Source of the DNA: PALSA-129 sp963842505
Lineage (GTDB): Bacteria; Acidobacteriota; Terriglobia; Bryobacterales; Bryobacteraceae
Direction: 5' to 3'
Assembly (NCBI GenBank): GCA_963842505.1
Contig: CAWJGZ010000002.1
Span: forward strand, 372,001 to 436,000
DNA length: 64,000 bases
Part shown: positions 1 through 7,842 of the stretch, piece by piece
Layout of the letters: the number at the start of each line of letters is the position of its first letter
Numbering within the stretch: the stretch's first letter is position 1
Made by a program: the position numbers and the translations under genes
The notes under the pieces: generated by a model
The model's database searches: none
What the model was told of the DNA's origin: nothing
Seen by the model: the letters and a program-made list of their open reading frames with translations, nothing else

Positions 1-1320
1 AACGCCTATCTGCATTTTTCGCCGGAGCGGGCGTTCGATGCGGCGCGGCGGGTGGATGAGCGGATCGCGCGGGGCGAAGAGCCGGGACGCCTGGCGGCGG
101 TGCCGGTGGCAGTGAAAGATGTGATTGTCACCAAGGACGTGCGGACCACCTGCGGGTCGAAGCTTCTGGCCAACTACATTCCGCCGTATGACGCCACGGC
201 CGTGGAGCGGCTGGAACAAGCCGGTGCGCTGCTCGTGGGGAAGACCAACTGCGATGAATTCGCGATGGGGTCGTCCAACGAAAACTCGGCCTTCGGCCCG
301 GTGCGGAACCCGGTGGCGCTGGACCGCGTGCCGGGCGGATCGAGCGGCGGGTCGGCGGCGGCGGTGGCGCAAGGCACGGCGGTAGTGGCGCTGGGATCGG
401 ATACGGGCGGCTCTATCCGGCAGCCGGCCTCGTTCTGCGGAGTGGTGGGCGTAACGCCGACGTACGGGCGTGTGTCGCGCTACGGGTTGACGGCTTTTGC
501 CAGTTCGCTCGACCATATCGGCCCCCTGGCGCGTTCCGTGAAGGAGGCGGCCGCGGTTCTGGGAGTGATTGCCGGGCGCGATTTGCGCGATGCGACCTCA
601 GCGGCTGCGCCGGTTCCGGATTATACGGCCGGGCTCGACGGCAACGTAAAAGGGTTGAAGCTTGGACTGCCCCGCGAGTATCTAAAAGAATTGACAAGCG
701 AGACGGGCGAGCTGATTTACGCCGCCGTGGGTGATTTGAAGGAACTGGGCTGCGAGGTGCGGGAGATCAGCCTGCCGGCGACCGATTATGCGGTGGCCTG
801 TTATTACATTCTTGCGACCGCGGAAGCCAGCTCGAACCTGGCAAGATATGATGGCGTGCGATATACGCTCCGCTCCGGGCAGACCGAGACGCTTTCGGAA
901 ATGTATCGGAACACACGCGGCGAAGGGTTTGGCGCAGAGTGCAAACGCCGAATCATGCTGGGCACGTACGTGCTCAGCGCAGGTTATTATGATGCGTATT
1001 ATTTGAAGGCGCAGAAAGTGCGGGCGCTGATTGCCCGCGATTTTGCGAATGCCTTTCACGAGGTGGATGCGATTGTGGCTCCGGTTTCTCCGTACCCGGC
1101 CTTCCGGCTGGGCGAAAAAATGGCTGACCCGCTCGCCATGTACCTCTCGGACATATACACGATCACCGGCGACCTGGCGGGTATTCCGTGCATGAGCGTG
1201 CCGTGCGGAAAAACCGCGTCGGGCCTGCCGGTGGGGATGCAGATTTTGACCCGGCATTTCGACGAGACCACGATGTTCCGGCTCGCGGATGCCTTCGAGG
1301 CCCTGAGCAAGGCAGCCTAG
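1..1320 (+). CDS. gatA: Asp-tRNA(Asn)/Glu-tRNA(Gln) amidotransferase subunit A, 5' end missing
   Basis: GatA is the glutaminase subunit of the GatCAB complex. It releases ammonia from glutamine to amidate misacylated Glu-tRNA(Gln) or Asp-tRNA(Asn). The reading frame is open to the first base of the window, so the N-terminus lies outside; a GTG at 52 is internal. The amidase signature is complete: the catalytic Lys sits in VAVKDV, the Gly/Ser-rich loop reads PGGSSGGSAAAVAQG, and the cis-Ser/Ser region is GSDTGGSIRQPASFCG. The C-terminal GIPCMSVPCG segment is also typical. About 440 of roughly 480 residues are visible. gatC would be expected upstream but is not in the window. Confidence 0.96.
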   Translation, partial: NAYLHFSPERAFDAARRVDERIARGEEPGRLAAVPVAVKDVIVTKDVRTTCGSKLLANYIPPYDATAVERLEQAGALLVGKTNCDEFAMGSSNENSAFGPVRNPVALDRVPGGSSGGSAAAVAQGTAVVALGSDTGGSIRQPASFCGVVGVTPTYGRVSRYGLTAFASSLDHIGPLARSVKEAAAVLGVIAGRDLRDATSAAAPVPDYTAGLDGNVKGLKLGLPREYLKELTSETGELIYAAVGDLKELGCEVREISLPATDYAVACYYILATAEASSNLARYDGVRYTLRSGQTETLSEMYRNTRGEGFGAECKRRIMLGTYVLSAGYYDAYYLKAQKVRALIARDFANAFHEVDAIVAPVSPYPAFRLGEKMADPLAMYLSDIYTITGDLAGIPCMSVPCGKTASGLPVGMQILTRHFDETTMFRLADAFEALSKAA

Positions 1321-1395
1321 CGCTTGCCGGCGGGGCCGCTCTTGCAGCATGAAGCACGACGCAGTTCAAATCACTTGAGGAGATAGGAGATCAAT

Positions 1396-2007
1396 ATGCC
1401 GTTCACACTTCCGCCACTGCCCTATGCGCCCGATGCGCTGGAGCCCCACATTGACAAGATGACCATGGAGATCCACCACGGCAAGCACCATAGCGCGTAC
1501 GTAGCCAACCTGAACAAGGCGCTCGAAGCCGCGCCGGAGCTTGCCGGTAAGAGTGTCGAGGAACTGCTGGCCAACCATTGCGCCATTGTGCCGGAGGCCA
1601 TTCGCACGGCGGTGCGTAACAACGGCGGCGGGCACATCAATCACTCGATGTTCTGGACGATCATGGGGCCGGGAGCCGGCGGGGCGCCAGTAGGCAACGT
1701 GAGCCAGGCCATCGTGGGGACTTTTGGCGGCTTCGACGCGTTCAAGGAAAAGTTCACGGCCGCGGGCGCCACGCGCTTCGGCTCCGGCTGGGCCTGGCTG
1801 GTGAAGGCCGGCGGCAAACTGGAGATCTATTCCACGGCAAACCAGGACAGCCCGCTCCTGGAAGGCAAGTTTCCGGTGCTGTGCCTGGATGTCTGGGAAC
1901 ACGCCTACTACCTCAAGTATCAGAACCGCCGCCCGGAATACATGGCGGCGTGGTGGAACGTGGTGAACTGGGCGGAAGTGGAAAAGCGCTTCAACTCGCA
2001 CAAATAG
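1396..2007 (+). CDS. sodA: Superoxide dismutase, Mn-type of the Fe/Mn family
   Basis: Converts superoxide to oxygen and hydrogen peroxide in the cytoplasm. The 203 residues match the family length. Metal ligands are recognisable in IHHGKHH, in HINHSMFW and in the DVWEHAYY signature. Two features favour manganese over iron: Gly rather than Gln in NNGGGHINHSMFW, and Gln in STANQDSPL. Metal choice from such positions is an inference and cambialistic use is possible. A strong purine-rich ribosome binding site (GGAGATAGGAG, about 1379-1389) precedes the ATG. It stands alone between gatA and the transhydrogenase gene and is followed by a large hairpin. Confidence 0.95.
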   Translation: MPFTLPPLPYAPDALEPHIDKMTMEIHHGKHHSAYVANLNKALEAAPELAGKSVEELLANHCAIVPEAIRTAVRNNGGGHINHSMFWTIMGPGAGGAPVGNVSQAIVGTFGGFDAFKEKFTAAGATRFGSGWAWLVKAGGKLEIYSTANQDSPLLEGKFPVLCLDVWEHAYYLKYQNRRPEYMAAWWNVVNWAEVEKRFNSHK

Positions 2008-2017
2008 CCACGCCCGG

Positions 2018-2068
2018 AGCCACGAACGCTGCCGGTTTGCGGTTGTGAATTCGGGTGCGTTCGTGGCT
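2018..2068. repeat. Intergenic inverted repeat (hairpin) after sodA
   Basis: The 12-base arms AGCCACGAACGC (2018-2029) and GCGTTCGTGGCT (2057-2068) are perfectly complementary around a 27-base loop and fill the gap between sodA and the next gene. No T-run follows, so it is not a textbook rho-independent terminator. It could limit readthrough or be a dispersed intergenic palindrome. Confidence 0.7.
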
Positions 2069-2079
2069 TAATTGTTCTT

Positions 2080-3462
2080 GTGCGCACCTTCGATCTGATT
2101 GTCATCGGCTCCGGCCCGGCCGGCCAGCGTGCGGCTATCCAGGCCGCTAAGTGCGGCCACAAGGTGGTGGTCATCGAGCGGCGCGAGATCGTCGGCGGGG
2201 CCTGCATCAACACCGGCACCATCCCCAGCAAGACCATGCGGGAGGCCGTGCTGCACCTTTCCGGTTTCCAATACCAGGGCATCTACGGCGTCAGTTACCA
2301 CGTCAAGGAAAACATCACCATGGCCGACCTGGGCTTCCGGGTCAACCAGGTGATCAAGACGGAAGTGGACGTGACGCAATCACAGCTTGCGCACAATGGC
2401 GTGGAAGTTATGTTCGGGCGGGCCAGCTTCCTCGACGCGACGCATGTCCGGGTGGAGAATACCAGCGGACAGAGGGACGTCACTGCGCCAACGATCGTGG
2501 TCGCCACCGGCACCAAGCCGGCCGCATCGCCGACGGTCGCGGTGAACGGGCGCAACATCGTGAACAGCGACCAAATCCTGCAAATGCCGGAGATTCCGAA
2601 GACGCTGATCGTAGTGGGCGGCGGCGTGATCGGCGTGGAGTACGCCTGCATGTTCGCGATACTGGGCGTCCGCGTGATCCTGGTGGAGAAGCGTCCGCGG
2701 CTGCTGGAATTCGCGGACAACGAGATTGTGGAGGCGCTTTCGTACCACTTGCGCGACCATCGCGTCACGATGCGGCTCAACGAGGAAGTGGCCAGCGTGG
2801 AGGAGACACCAGACGGCGGCGTGGTGGCCAATTTGAAAAGCAACAAACGCATCGCCGGCGATGCCTTGCTGTATGCGGTGGGACGGCAGGGAAACGTAGA
2901 CGAATTGAACCTGGCGGCGGCCGGCCTGGAAGCCGACAGCCGCGGCCGCATCGCCGTGGATGCGGAGTTCCGTACCAAGGTTCCGGGGATTTTCGCCGCG
3001 GGCGACGTGATCGGATTCCCCAGCCTGGCGTCGGTTTCCATGGAACAGGGGCGCATGGCGGCGGCGAACGCTTTCGGACTGAAAATTGAGTCGAACCCTG
3101 CCACGTATCCGTATGGCATCTACACCATTCCGGAAATCTCGTTCACTGGTAAGACGGAAGAGCAACTGACGGAAGAAGATGTGCCCTACGAAGTGGGTCT
3201 GGCTTATTATCGCGAGACGGCGCGCGGGCAGATCCGCGCCGATACCACCGGGCGGCTGAAGATTATTTTTCACCGCGAGACGCATGAAATCCTGGGCGTG
3301 CACATCATCGGTGAAGACGCGGCGGAACTGGTGCACATCGGCCAGGCCGTGATGATCCTCAAAGGCACGGTGGATTACTTCGTGAACACGGTCTTCAACT
3401 ATCCCACGCTGGCCGAGTGCTACAAGCAGGCGGCTTTCAACGGCCTCAACAAGCTGAAGTAA
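2080..3462 (+). CDS. sthA: Soluble pyridine nucleotide transhydrogenase-like flavoprotein (SthA family)
   Basis: Predicted FAD protein that exchanges hydride between NADPH and NAD+ in the cytoplasm. The 460 residues carry the N-terminal FAD motif GSGPAG (residues 11-15 region), a second dinucleotide fold VGGGVIGVEYA, the ATG stretch VVATGTKPA and the FAD-binding AAGDVIG. Lipoamide dehydrogenase-type relatives use a Cys-x4-Cys redox pair. Here it reads ACINTGTIPSK, with Cys42 kept and the second Cys replaced by Thr47. Loss of that pair is the hallmark of SthA and argues against dihydrolipoamide dehydrogenase. It starts with GTG, the only start that keeps the FAD motif near the N-terminus. Its 3' end overlaps convergent prmA by 17 bases. 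Confidence 0.88.
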   Translation: MRTFDLIVIGSGPAGQRAAIQAAKCGHKVVVIERREIVGGACINTGTIPSKTMREAVLHLSGFQYQGIYGVSYHVKENITMADLGFRVNQVIKTEVDVTQSQLAHNGVEVMFGRASFLDATHVRVENTSGQRDVTAPTIVVATGTKPAASPTVAVNGRNIVNSDQILQMPEIPKTLIVVGGGVIGVEYACMFAILGVRVILVEKRPRLLEFADNEIVEALSYHLRDHRVTMRLNEEVASVEETPDGGVVANLKSNKRIAGDALLYAVGRQGNVDELNLAAAGLEADSRGRIAVDAEFRTKVPGIFAAGDVIGFPSLASVSMEQGRMAAANAFGLKIESNPATYPYGIYTIPEISFTGKTEEQLTEEDVPYEVGLAYYRETARGQIRADTTGRLKIIFHRETHEILGVHIIGEDAAELVHIGQAVMILKGTVDYFVNTVFNYPTLAECYKQAAFNGLNKLK

Positions 3463-4201
3463 CAATCAGTGCCCAGTCGCCGCTGTGGCGCACGTCTCGC
3501 GCGGGGGGCAATGCGGCCTTCACCTGTTCGACTTCGGCGAGATCGAAGCCGCTCACCAGCAGCATGCCATCTTTTCGGAGAACGCGTAACAGGTCCGGCG
3601 CAAGTTGTACGATGGCTTCCGGGCTGATATTGGCGACCACCAGATCGACGGAGGCCGAAGCCACGGCATCCACCGAACCGATGAAACCCTCGCCCGCAAT
3701 TTTCACCGCAACGGGGTCGGTGTCGCAAGCGTGGACTAATCCCGCGCCCAGCAGCCTGGCGGCTTTCGTCAGGATACCGGAACCGGCGCCGACATCGAGC
3801 ACCGTGATTCCGGGCCGGACGAATTCCTCCAGGGCTTCGATGGCGAGCCGTGTGGTTTCGTGGACCCCGGTACCGAACGCCATGCCGGGGTTGACGGTGA
3901 TTCGGAACCGGCCGGACGGCGCTGGATCGTCGCGCCACTCGGGCACGAGGAAAAACCGGCGTCCCACCTCCATGGGTTGCAGAAGGTCGCGGGCCGATTG
4001 CACCCAGTCACGCTCCTCTTCGATGCGCATTTGAGCGCCGGGGAAGAGCAACCGCAATTGACTCGCATCGACCGTGTCCGGAAAGAACGCGCGGACGCGC
4101 GCGGCGCCCAGTTCAACGATGCCGGTGCAGTCGTGCTCCGACAACTCGGCGACGAGCAGATCGCGATCTTCCGGGTCGCATTCGATTTCTAGAGAGAACA
4201 T
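3446..4201 (-). CDS. prmA: Ribosomal protein L11 methyltransferase-like (PrmA)
   Basis: SAM-dependent methyltransferase expected to trimethylate ribosomal protein L11. The C-terminal half has the PrmA hallmarks: FGTGVHETT before the SAM site, motif I DVGAGSGIL, the acidic CDTDP motif, and NISPEAI, a version of the PrmA NI-x-A segment. At 251 residues it is shorter than the roughly 290-residue enterobacterial enzyme, mainly at the N-terminal L11-binding domain, so the exact substrate is less certain. Its ATG is 21 bases from the divergent ATG of the DapA-like gene, so the two promoters must lie partly inside each other's coding sequence. Confidence 0.85.
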   Translation of the reverse strand: MFSLEIECDPEDRDLLVAELSEHDCTGIVELGAARVRAFFPDTVDASQLRLLFPGAQMRIEEERDWVQSARDLLQPMEVGRRFFLVPEWRDDPAPSGRFRITVNPGMAFGTGVHETTRLAIEALEEFVRPGITVLDVGAGSGILTKAARLLGAGLVHACDTDPVAVKIAGEGFIGSVDAVASASVDLVVANISPEAIVQLAPDLLRVLRKDGMLLVSGFDLAEVEQVKAALPPARDVRHSGDWALIVTSAC

Positions 4202-4222
4202 TGTTATGGTAGAGCTTTCAAT

Positions 4223-5107
4223 ATGAAGCTACAAGGTATTTTCCCACCAATCACCACGCCGTTCGATCACAACGGCGACATTTATGCCGCGAAATTGCAG
4301 CACAACGTGGAGAAATGGAACCGCACGTCGCTCGCCGGGTACGTCGTGATGGGCTCGACCGGCGAGAGCGTAATGTTGACCACCGAAGAGAAGTTTGCGA
4401 TTTGGGAAATGGTGGCCAAGTACGCGGCGCCGGAGAAGCTGCTGATCGCGGGGACCGGAATGGAGAGCGTGCGCGAAACGGTGGCGCTGACGAATCGCGC
4501 CGCGGAGATGGGCTACAAAGCCGCCATGGTGCGGACGCCGCACTATTACAAGAACATGGTGAATCGGGCCGACGCACAGGTGCTGTACTATCGCGCGGTG
4601 GCGGACAAGTCGAAGCTGCCGCTCATCATTTACAACTGGCCGCAGACCACCGGCGTGGATATTCCGGCGGAAGCCGTGGTGGCACTTTCCGAGCATCCGA
4701 ACGTGATTGCGATCAAGGAAAGTTCGGGCAGCATGGAAAAAGTAATGCAGATGATCCGCGAGGTGAAGCATGGCTTCCAGGTCCTGGTAGGATCGGCGCC
4801 GACGCTGTGGCCGTCGCTGCTGATGGGCGCTTGCGGTGCCATTCTGGCCTACGCCAATGCCGCGCCGTATTCGACGATCGCTATCTGGGAGGCATATCGC
4901 ACACGCGATGAGGCGGCCGGATTGGACTGGCAGAACCGCATCGGGCGGGCCTCCACGCTCGTGACCGTGAAATACGGGATTCCCGGCCTGAAATACGCGA
5001 TGGATCTGAATGGCTACTACGGCGGCCCGCCGCGGCTGCCTTTGACCACGCCGACCGAAGCGGCCAAGCACGAGATCGAAGAGGCGTTCAGAGATTTGAA
5101 GGGGTAG
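4223..5107 (+). CDS. DapA/N-acetylneuraminate lyase superfamily protein
   Basis: Class I aldolase-type TIM barrel enzyme of the dihydrodipicolinate synthase superfamily, 294 residues. The Schiff-base Lys is Lys165 in VIAIKESSG. The catalytic Tyr is Tyr137 in LIIYNWPQTTG, and the substrate carboxylate loop is GSTGE at 44-48. DapA proper usually has GTTGE and YNVPGRT, and no lysine-pathway genes are near. A different 2-keto acid lyase or dehydratase is therefore as likely as dihydrodipicolinate synthase. The last 79 bases recur at 6189-6267, on the far side of a small toxin/antitoxin-like island. Sits divergent to prmA. Confidence 0.85.
   Translation: MKLQGIFPPITTPFDHNGDIYAAKLQHNVEKWNRTSLAGYVVMGSTGESVMLTTEEKFAIWEMVAKYAAPEKLLIAGTGMESVRETVALTNRAAEMGYKAAMVRTPHYYKNMVNRADAQVLYYRAVADKSKLPLIIYNWPQTTGVDIPAEAVVALSEHPNVIAIKESSGSMEKVMQMIREVKHGFQVLVGSAPTLWPSLLMGACGAILAYANAAPYSTIAIWEAYRTRDEAAGLDWQNRIGRASTLVTVKYGIPGLKYAMDLNGYYGGPPRLPLTTPTEAAKHEIEEAFRDLKG
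5027..5105 (+). repeat. 79-bp direct repeat, copy A (3' end of the DapA-like gene)
   Basis: This stretch codes for the last 26 or so residues of the DapA-like protein. It is repeated in the same orientation at 6189-6267 with one mismatch (T at 5041, G at 6203). The copies diverge right after the GGGGT next to the stop codon. Because this copy is in frame with a full gene, it is probably the original. Confidence 0.93.
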
Positions 5108-5287
5108 GGCTTCCGCGAGTCGGCTACGCGGCCAAGTGGTTTGGGCACCCGCCAAGCTGTCGTGAACGGCGTGTCACGTGCCACACCTTCCGCGAGGAGA
5201 AGGGATCCGGTCGCGAGGCGAGTGCAAAGAAACGTCTGATTTCCGCGCGCCGGGCGGATCGGAAAGAAGCCGCGCAATATCGGGGAC

Positions 5288-5618
5288 TTGAGCAATAAAG
5301 CCACATTACAACTTTTCAAAGGCGGAGCGAGGCAAGTTTTACTGGAAGGAAGCGCGCATACGCCTGCCTATCTACCTGGACGGCAAGTTGCAGAGGCGTT
5401 TGGAGCGCATCGCGGAGAAGAAGGGCCGCGATGTCGGGGACGTCGTGAGCGATCTCTTGATCAAGGATGTGCAACTGCTGGAGGAATTGAGTAATTGGCC
5501 CTGGTTGCTACGGCCGTTGAGCACGCCCATCGAGCGGATGTGCCCGCAGCCAATCAACTGCGTCGCTTCGCAATCAACTCCCGGACTTTGGGAACGAGAT
5601 CGTGAGGGACGTTCATGA
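5288..5618 (+). pseudogene. Small antitoxin-like protein, frameshifted near its start
   Basis: From about 5304 the frame reads HYNFSKAERGKFYWKEARI, then RLPIYLDGKL and ERIAEKKGRDVGDVVSDLL. This resembles small regulatory or antitoxin proteins in which a YDFS-x-RGKFY motif precedes a predicted helix-turn-helix or ribbon-helix-helix. This frame has no start codon: an in-frame stop lies at 5289-5291. The only plausible start, TTG at 5288 (SNKA...), is in a different frame. Removing one base near 5303 joins the two as SNKA-HYNFSK, so a one-base insertion is the simplest explanation. The frame then runs past the expected end into an unrelated tail that overlaps the neighbouring minus-strand gene. 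Family assignment is by resemblance only. Confidence 0.55.
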
Positions 5619-5748
5619 CCGTTTCGGACGGCTCAATACCAGCTTCGTCTTCCAAGAGGGCGTCCTCATCGGTCTGCTCCTCGTAGTGGGCTAGCACGCG
5701 TCGCACCTTCTCTTCATCCCATCCAGCTGGAAATTTGCTCTGGCTCAT
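5554..5748 (-). CDS. Small acidic protein, probable antitoxin partner
   Basis: A 64-residue protein beginning MSQSKFPAGWDEEKVRRVL and rich in acidic residues. It resembles the small proteins that pair with DUF4258/BrnT-like toxins. Its ATG overlaps the end of the upstream 94-residue gene by four bases, so the two are translationally coupled. Toxin-before-antitoxin order would match BrnT/BrnA and HigB/HigA loci. No DNA-binding motif can be named with confidence. It lies inside the 79-bp repeat island, next to the frameshifted antitoxin-like gene. Confidence 0.6.
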   Translation of the reverse strand: MSQSKFPAGWDEEKVRRVLAHYEEQTDEDALLEDEAGIEPSETVMNVPHDLVPKVRELIAKRRS

Positions 5749-6029
5749 TGTTGTTTCTTCCTTCTTCGCCTGCGAAATGCCGCGAGTGGCTTCCCTCCCA
5801 GTTCGTAGGCCGTGATCACAAACACGCTGTCCGGCTCCGGGTCGGGAACATAGATGACCCGCAAATACCGGCCCGAGACGGTCTGGCCCAGTGCGATCCT
5901 TGAGCCGTCGCGTCCTGCCCGATCTTCGCCGGGTTTCTCCAAAACCTCCATCACTGCGTCTTCATCTACTTGGTGGTCGTAGATGTGCGGCAAACCAGTT
6001 GCCGGATCGATATAGAATCGCGTCTGCAA
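5745..6029 (-). CDS. DUF4258-like small protein, probable toxin component
   Basis: A 94-residue basic protein. It contains HIYDHQVDEDAVMEVL, the strand ASGRYLRVIYVPDP (GRYLRVIYV here), SVFVITAYEL and a highly basic tail, AAFRRRRRKKQQ. This order fits DUF4258-type proteins, which share the RelE/BrnT-like fold of mRNA-targeting toxins: an HxxxR/E helix, then a GR-L-VIY strand, then a V-TAY strand. Function is inferred from family resemblance and gene pairing. It is upstream of, and overlaps by four bases, the small acidic partner gene. Confidence 0.6.
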   Translation of the reverse strand: MQTRFYIDPATGLPHIYDHQVDEDAVMEVLEKPGEDRAGRDGSRIALGQTVSGRYLRVIYVPDPEPDSVFVITAYELGGKPLAAFRRRRRKKQQ

Positions 6030-6188
6030 GCCTGTTCACCCTATTCTAACGCCCTTCTCCGAAGGCTCCCATGCGGGCGCCTGGCTGTCAAACGCCCACT
6101 GCTGACATGTGGCAGGTCAACCGCTAGATGTCCCCTGACGCCGTAGTGTATAGGATCGCGTTCACTGGCTGCCTAGCCGCCGCCACCG

Positions 6189-6267
6189 CCGCCGCGGCTG
6201 CCGTTGACCACGCCGACCGAAGCGGCCAAGCACGAGATCGAAGAGGCGTTCAGAGATTTGAAGGGGT
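6189..6267 (+). repeat. 79-bp direct repeat, copy B (detached DapA-like 3' end)
   Basis: Same orientation and 78 of 79 bases identical to 5027-5105, but not attached to any DapA-like gene. It runs into the 3' end of the minus-strand murJ gene, so the last few MurJ codons and its stop (6250-6267) are written by this duplicated sequence. With copy A it brackets 1,083 bp of toxin/antitoxin-like genes. Confidence 0.93.
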
Positions 6268-7842
6268 GACGAAGCGCGTGATCCGACGCAGTAAACCGGC
6301 GCATTCCTCCACGCGGAACAGCCAGGTGGCGCCGAAATAAATCACGCCATACAGGCACAGGACGGATGCACCGTACACCATGGGGTGTCGAGTGCCGATG
6401 CCCAGCTTGAGGGCCCAGGCCGCCGCCGCGGCGACGGCGGCAGAGATCCATAACTTCACCACCAATCGAGCCGGCAGGCCAGTCGGGCCGATGCGGCGGT
6501 TCAGAGCGCGGCGCAACAGCGTAAACTCGACCCAACCGGCGACGCCAGCCGAAGCCGTGAGGCCGGCAGCTCCCCATCGCGGATCGATGCCGATCCATTT
6601 CGGCAACGGCAGCGCGCAGAGGTAGCCTAGCGCGGTGGTGAGCGATACGCGGACCAGTGCGAAATGCAGCGGAGTGCGGGTGTCGCGCAGGGCGTAATAG
6701 GTGGAGGAGTAGAGGCGGCCCATGGTGGAGGCGAGCAGGCCCACCGCCGAGCCGGCTACAATGCCCCAGACATATAAGGAATCGGCGTGCGTGAAGCGGC
6801 CGTTCTCAAACAACAGGGAGGAAATGACGCCGCCGAGCGCCAGGAATGCCATGGCGGAGGGAACCACGAAGAACGCGATCCTGCGCAATCCCGAGTCGAG
6901 CTGCCGCTGCAGATAGCCGGCGACTTCCTGCCGATCACCGAGCGCGCTCGACATAGCCGGCAGCTCGGCGGCGGAGACCGACATGCCGAAGAGGCTCACG
7001 GGAAGCGTGTAGAGCGTCTGCGCGTTGGTGAGGCCGGCGACGGCACCCATGCCCAGCCAGCTTGCCAGCCACGCGTCCACATAAGCGCTGATCTGGACCA
7101 CGCCGCGGCTCATAAAGACGGGCACGAAGTTGCGGACCACTTCGCGCACCTGCGGTCGATGCGTCTCCAGACGCACACGAACGTGTCGCACCAGACGCAA
7201 CACCACCGGCAGTTGTATGCCGAACTGCAGAGCGCTTCCCACCACCGAACCCCAAGCCAGGGTGACGGCCAGCGATGACTCCTGCTGGCGGCGGAAGGCC
7301 ACCAGCGTCACGATCATGGCCAGGTTCCAGAGCACCGGCGCGGTGTATGAGAGGAAGAACTTGCGATGACTGTTCAGAATCCCCAGGCACCAGGCGGACA
7401 ACACCAGCAAGCCCGCGCCGGGAAAGAGAATGCGGACCAGGCGGATTGTGAGTTCGCGCTTGGCTCCGTGAAAGCCCGCGGCGATCAAATCGGTCACCAG
7501 GGGCGTGAACAACATTCCAAGCAGCACCAGGACCGACGTGGTCAGCGCCAGAATGGCAGCCACCGCGCCCGCCACGCGTCCCGCCTCTTCCTCGTCGCCT
7601 TCCGCGAGCAGCCGGGCGTAGACCGGGATAAAAGACGCCGAGAGCACGCCCTCACCGAAGAGGTTTTGCAGAAGATTGGGAATGCGGAAAGCGGCGTTGA
7701 AGGCGTCAGCGGCGTCGGAGAGGCCGAAGTAGCGCGAAAAGATGCGCTGCCGCACGAAGCCGATGAGGCGGCTGAGCAGAATACCGGAGCCCACCAGGAA
7801 AGCGTGCCGGCCGGTCGCCTCGCGCTGACTTGTCTTCGCCAC
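6250..7842 (-). CDS. murJ: Lipid II flippase MurJ (MviN family)
   Basis: Integral membrane protein that flips lipid II across the inner membrane during peptidoglycan synthesis. The 530 residues are the normal length and hydrophobic segments span most of the protein. The N-terminal signature is clear: SRLIGFVRQRIFSRYFG, then DAADAFNAAFRIPNLLQNLF and GVLSASFIPVYA. The GTG start overlaps the stop of the preceding tartrate-dehydrogenase-like gene in a TAGTG arrangement, which points to translational coupling. The C-terminal residues TPSNL and the stop codon derive from repeat copy B, so the tail has been replaced relative to the ancestral gene. Confidence 0.95.
   Translation of the reverse strand: MAKTSQREATGRHAFLVGSGILLSRLIGFVRQRIFSRYFGLSDAADAFNAAFRIPNLLQNLFGEGVLSASFIPVYARLLAEGDEEEAGRVAGAVAAILALTTSVLVLLGMLFTPLVTDLIAAGFHGAKRELTIRLVRILFPGAGLLVLSAWCLGILNSHRKFFLSYTAPVLWNLAMIVTLVAFRRQQESSLAVTLAWGSVVGSALQFGIQLPVVLRLVRHVRVRLETHRPQVREVVRNFVPVFMSRGVVQISAYVDAWLASWLGMGAVAGLTNAQTLYTLPVSLFGMSVSAAELPAMSSALGDRQEVAGYLQRQLDSGLRRIAFFVVPSAMAFLALGGVISSLLFENGRFTHADSLYVWGIVAGSAVGLLASTMGRLYSSTYYALRDTRTPLHFALVRVSLTTALGYLCALPLPKWIGIDPRWGAAGLTASAGVAGWVEFTLLRRALNRRIGPTGLPARLVVKLWISAAVAAAAAWALKLGIGTRHPMVYGASVLCLYGVIYFGATWLFRVEECAGLLRRITRFVTPSNL

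Noticed and set aside
2295..3119. Large minus-strand open frames opposite sthA, acnA, hpnA, secD and others
   Set aside because: Shadow frames from GC-rich codon bias; the opposite strand carries clear family motifs.
2080..3462. Dihydrolipoamide dehydrogenase
   Set aside because: The second redox Cys is replaced by Thr47 and no 2-oxoacid dehydrogenase genes are adjacent.
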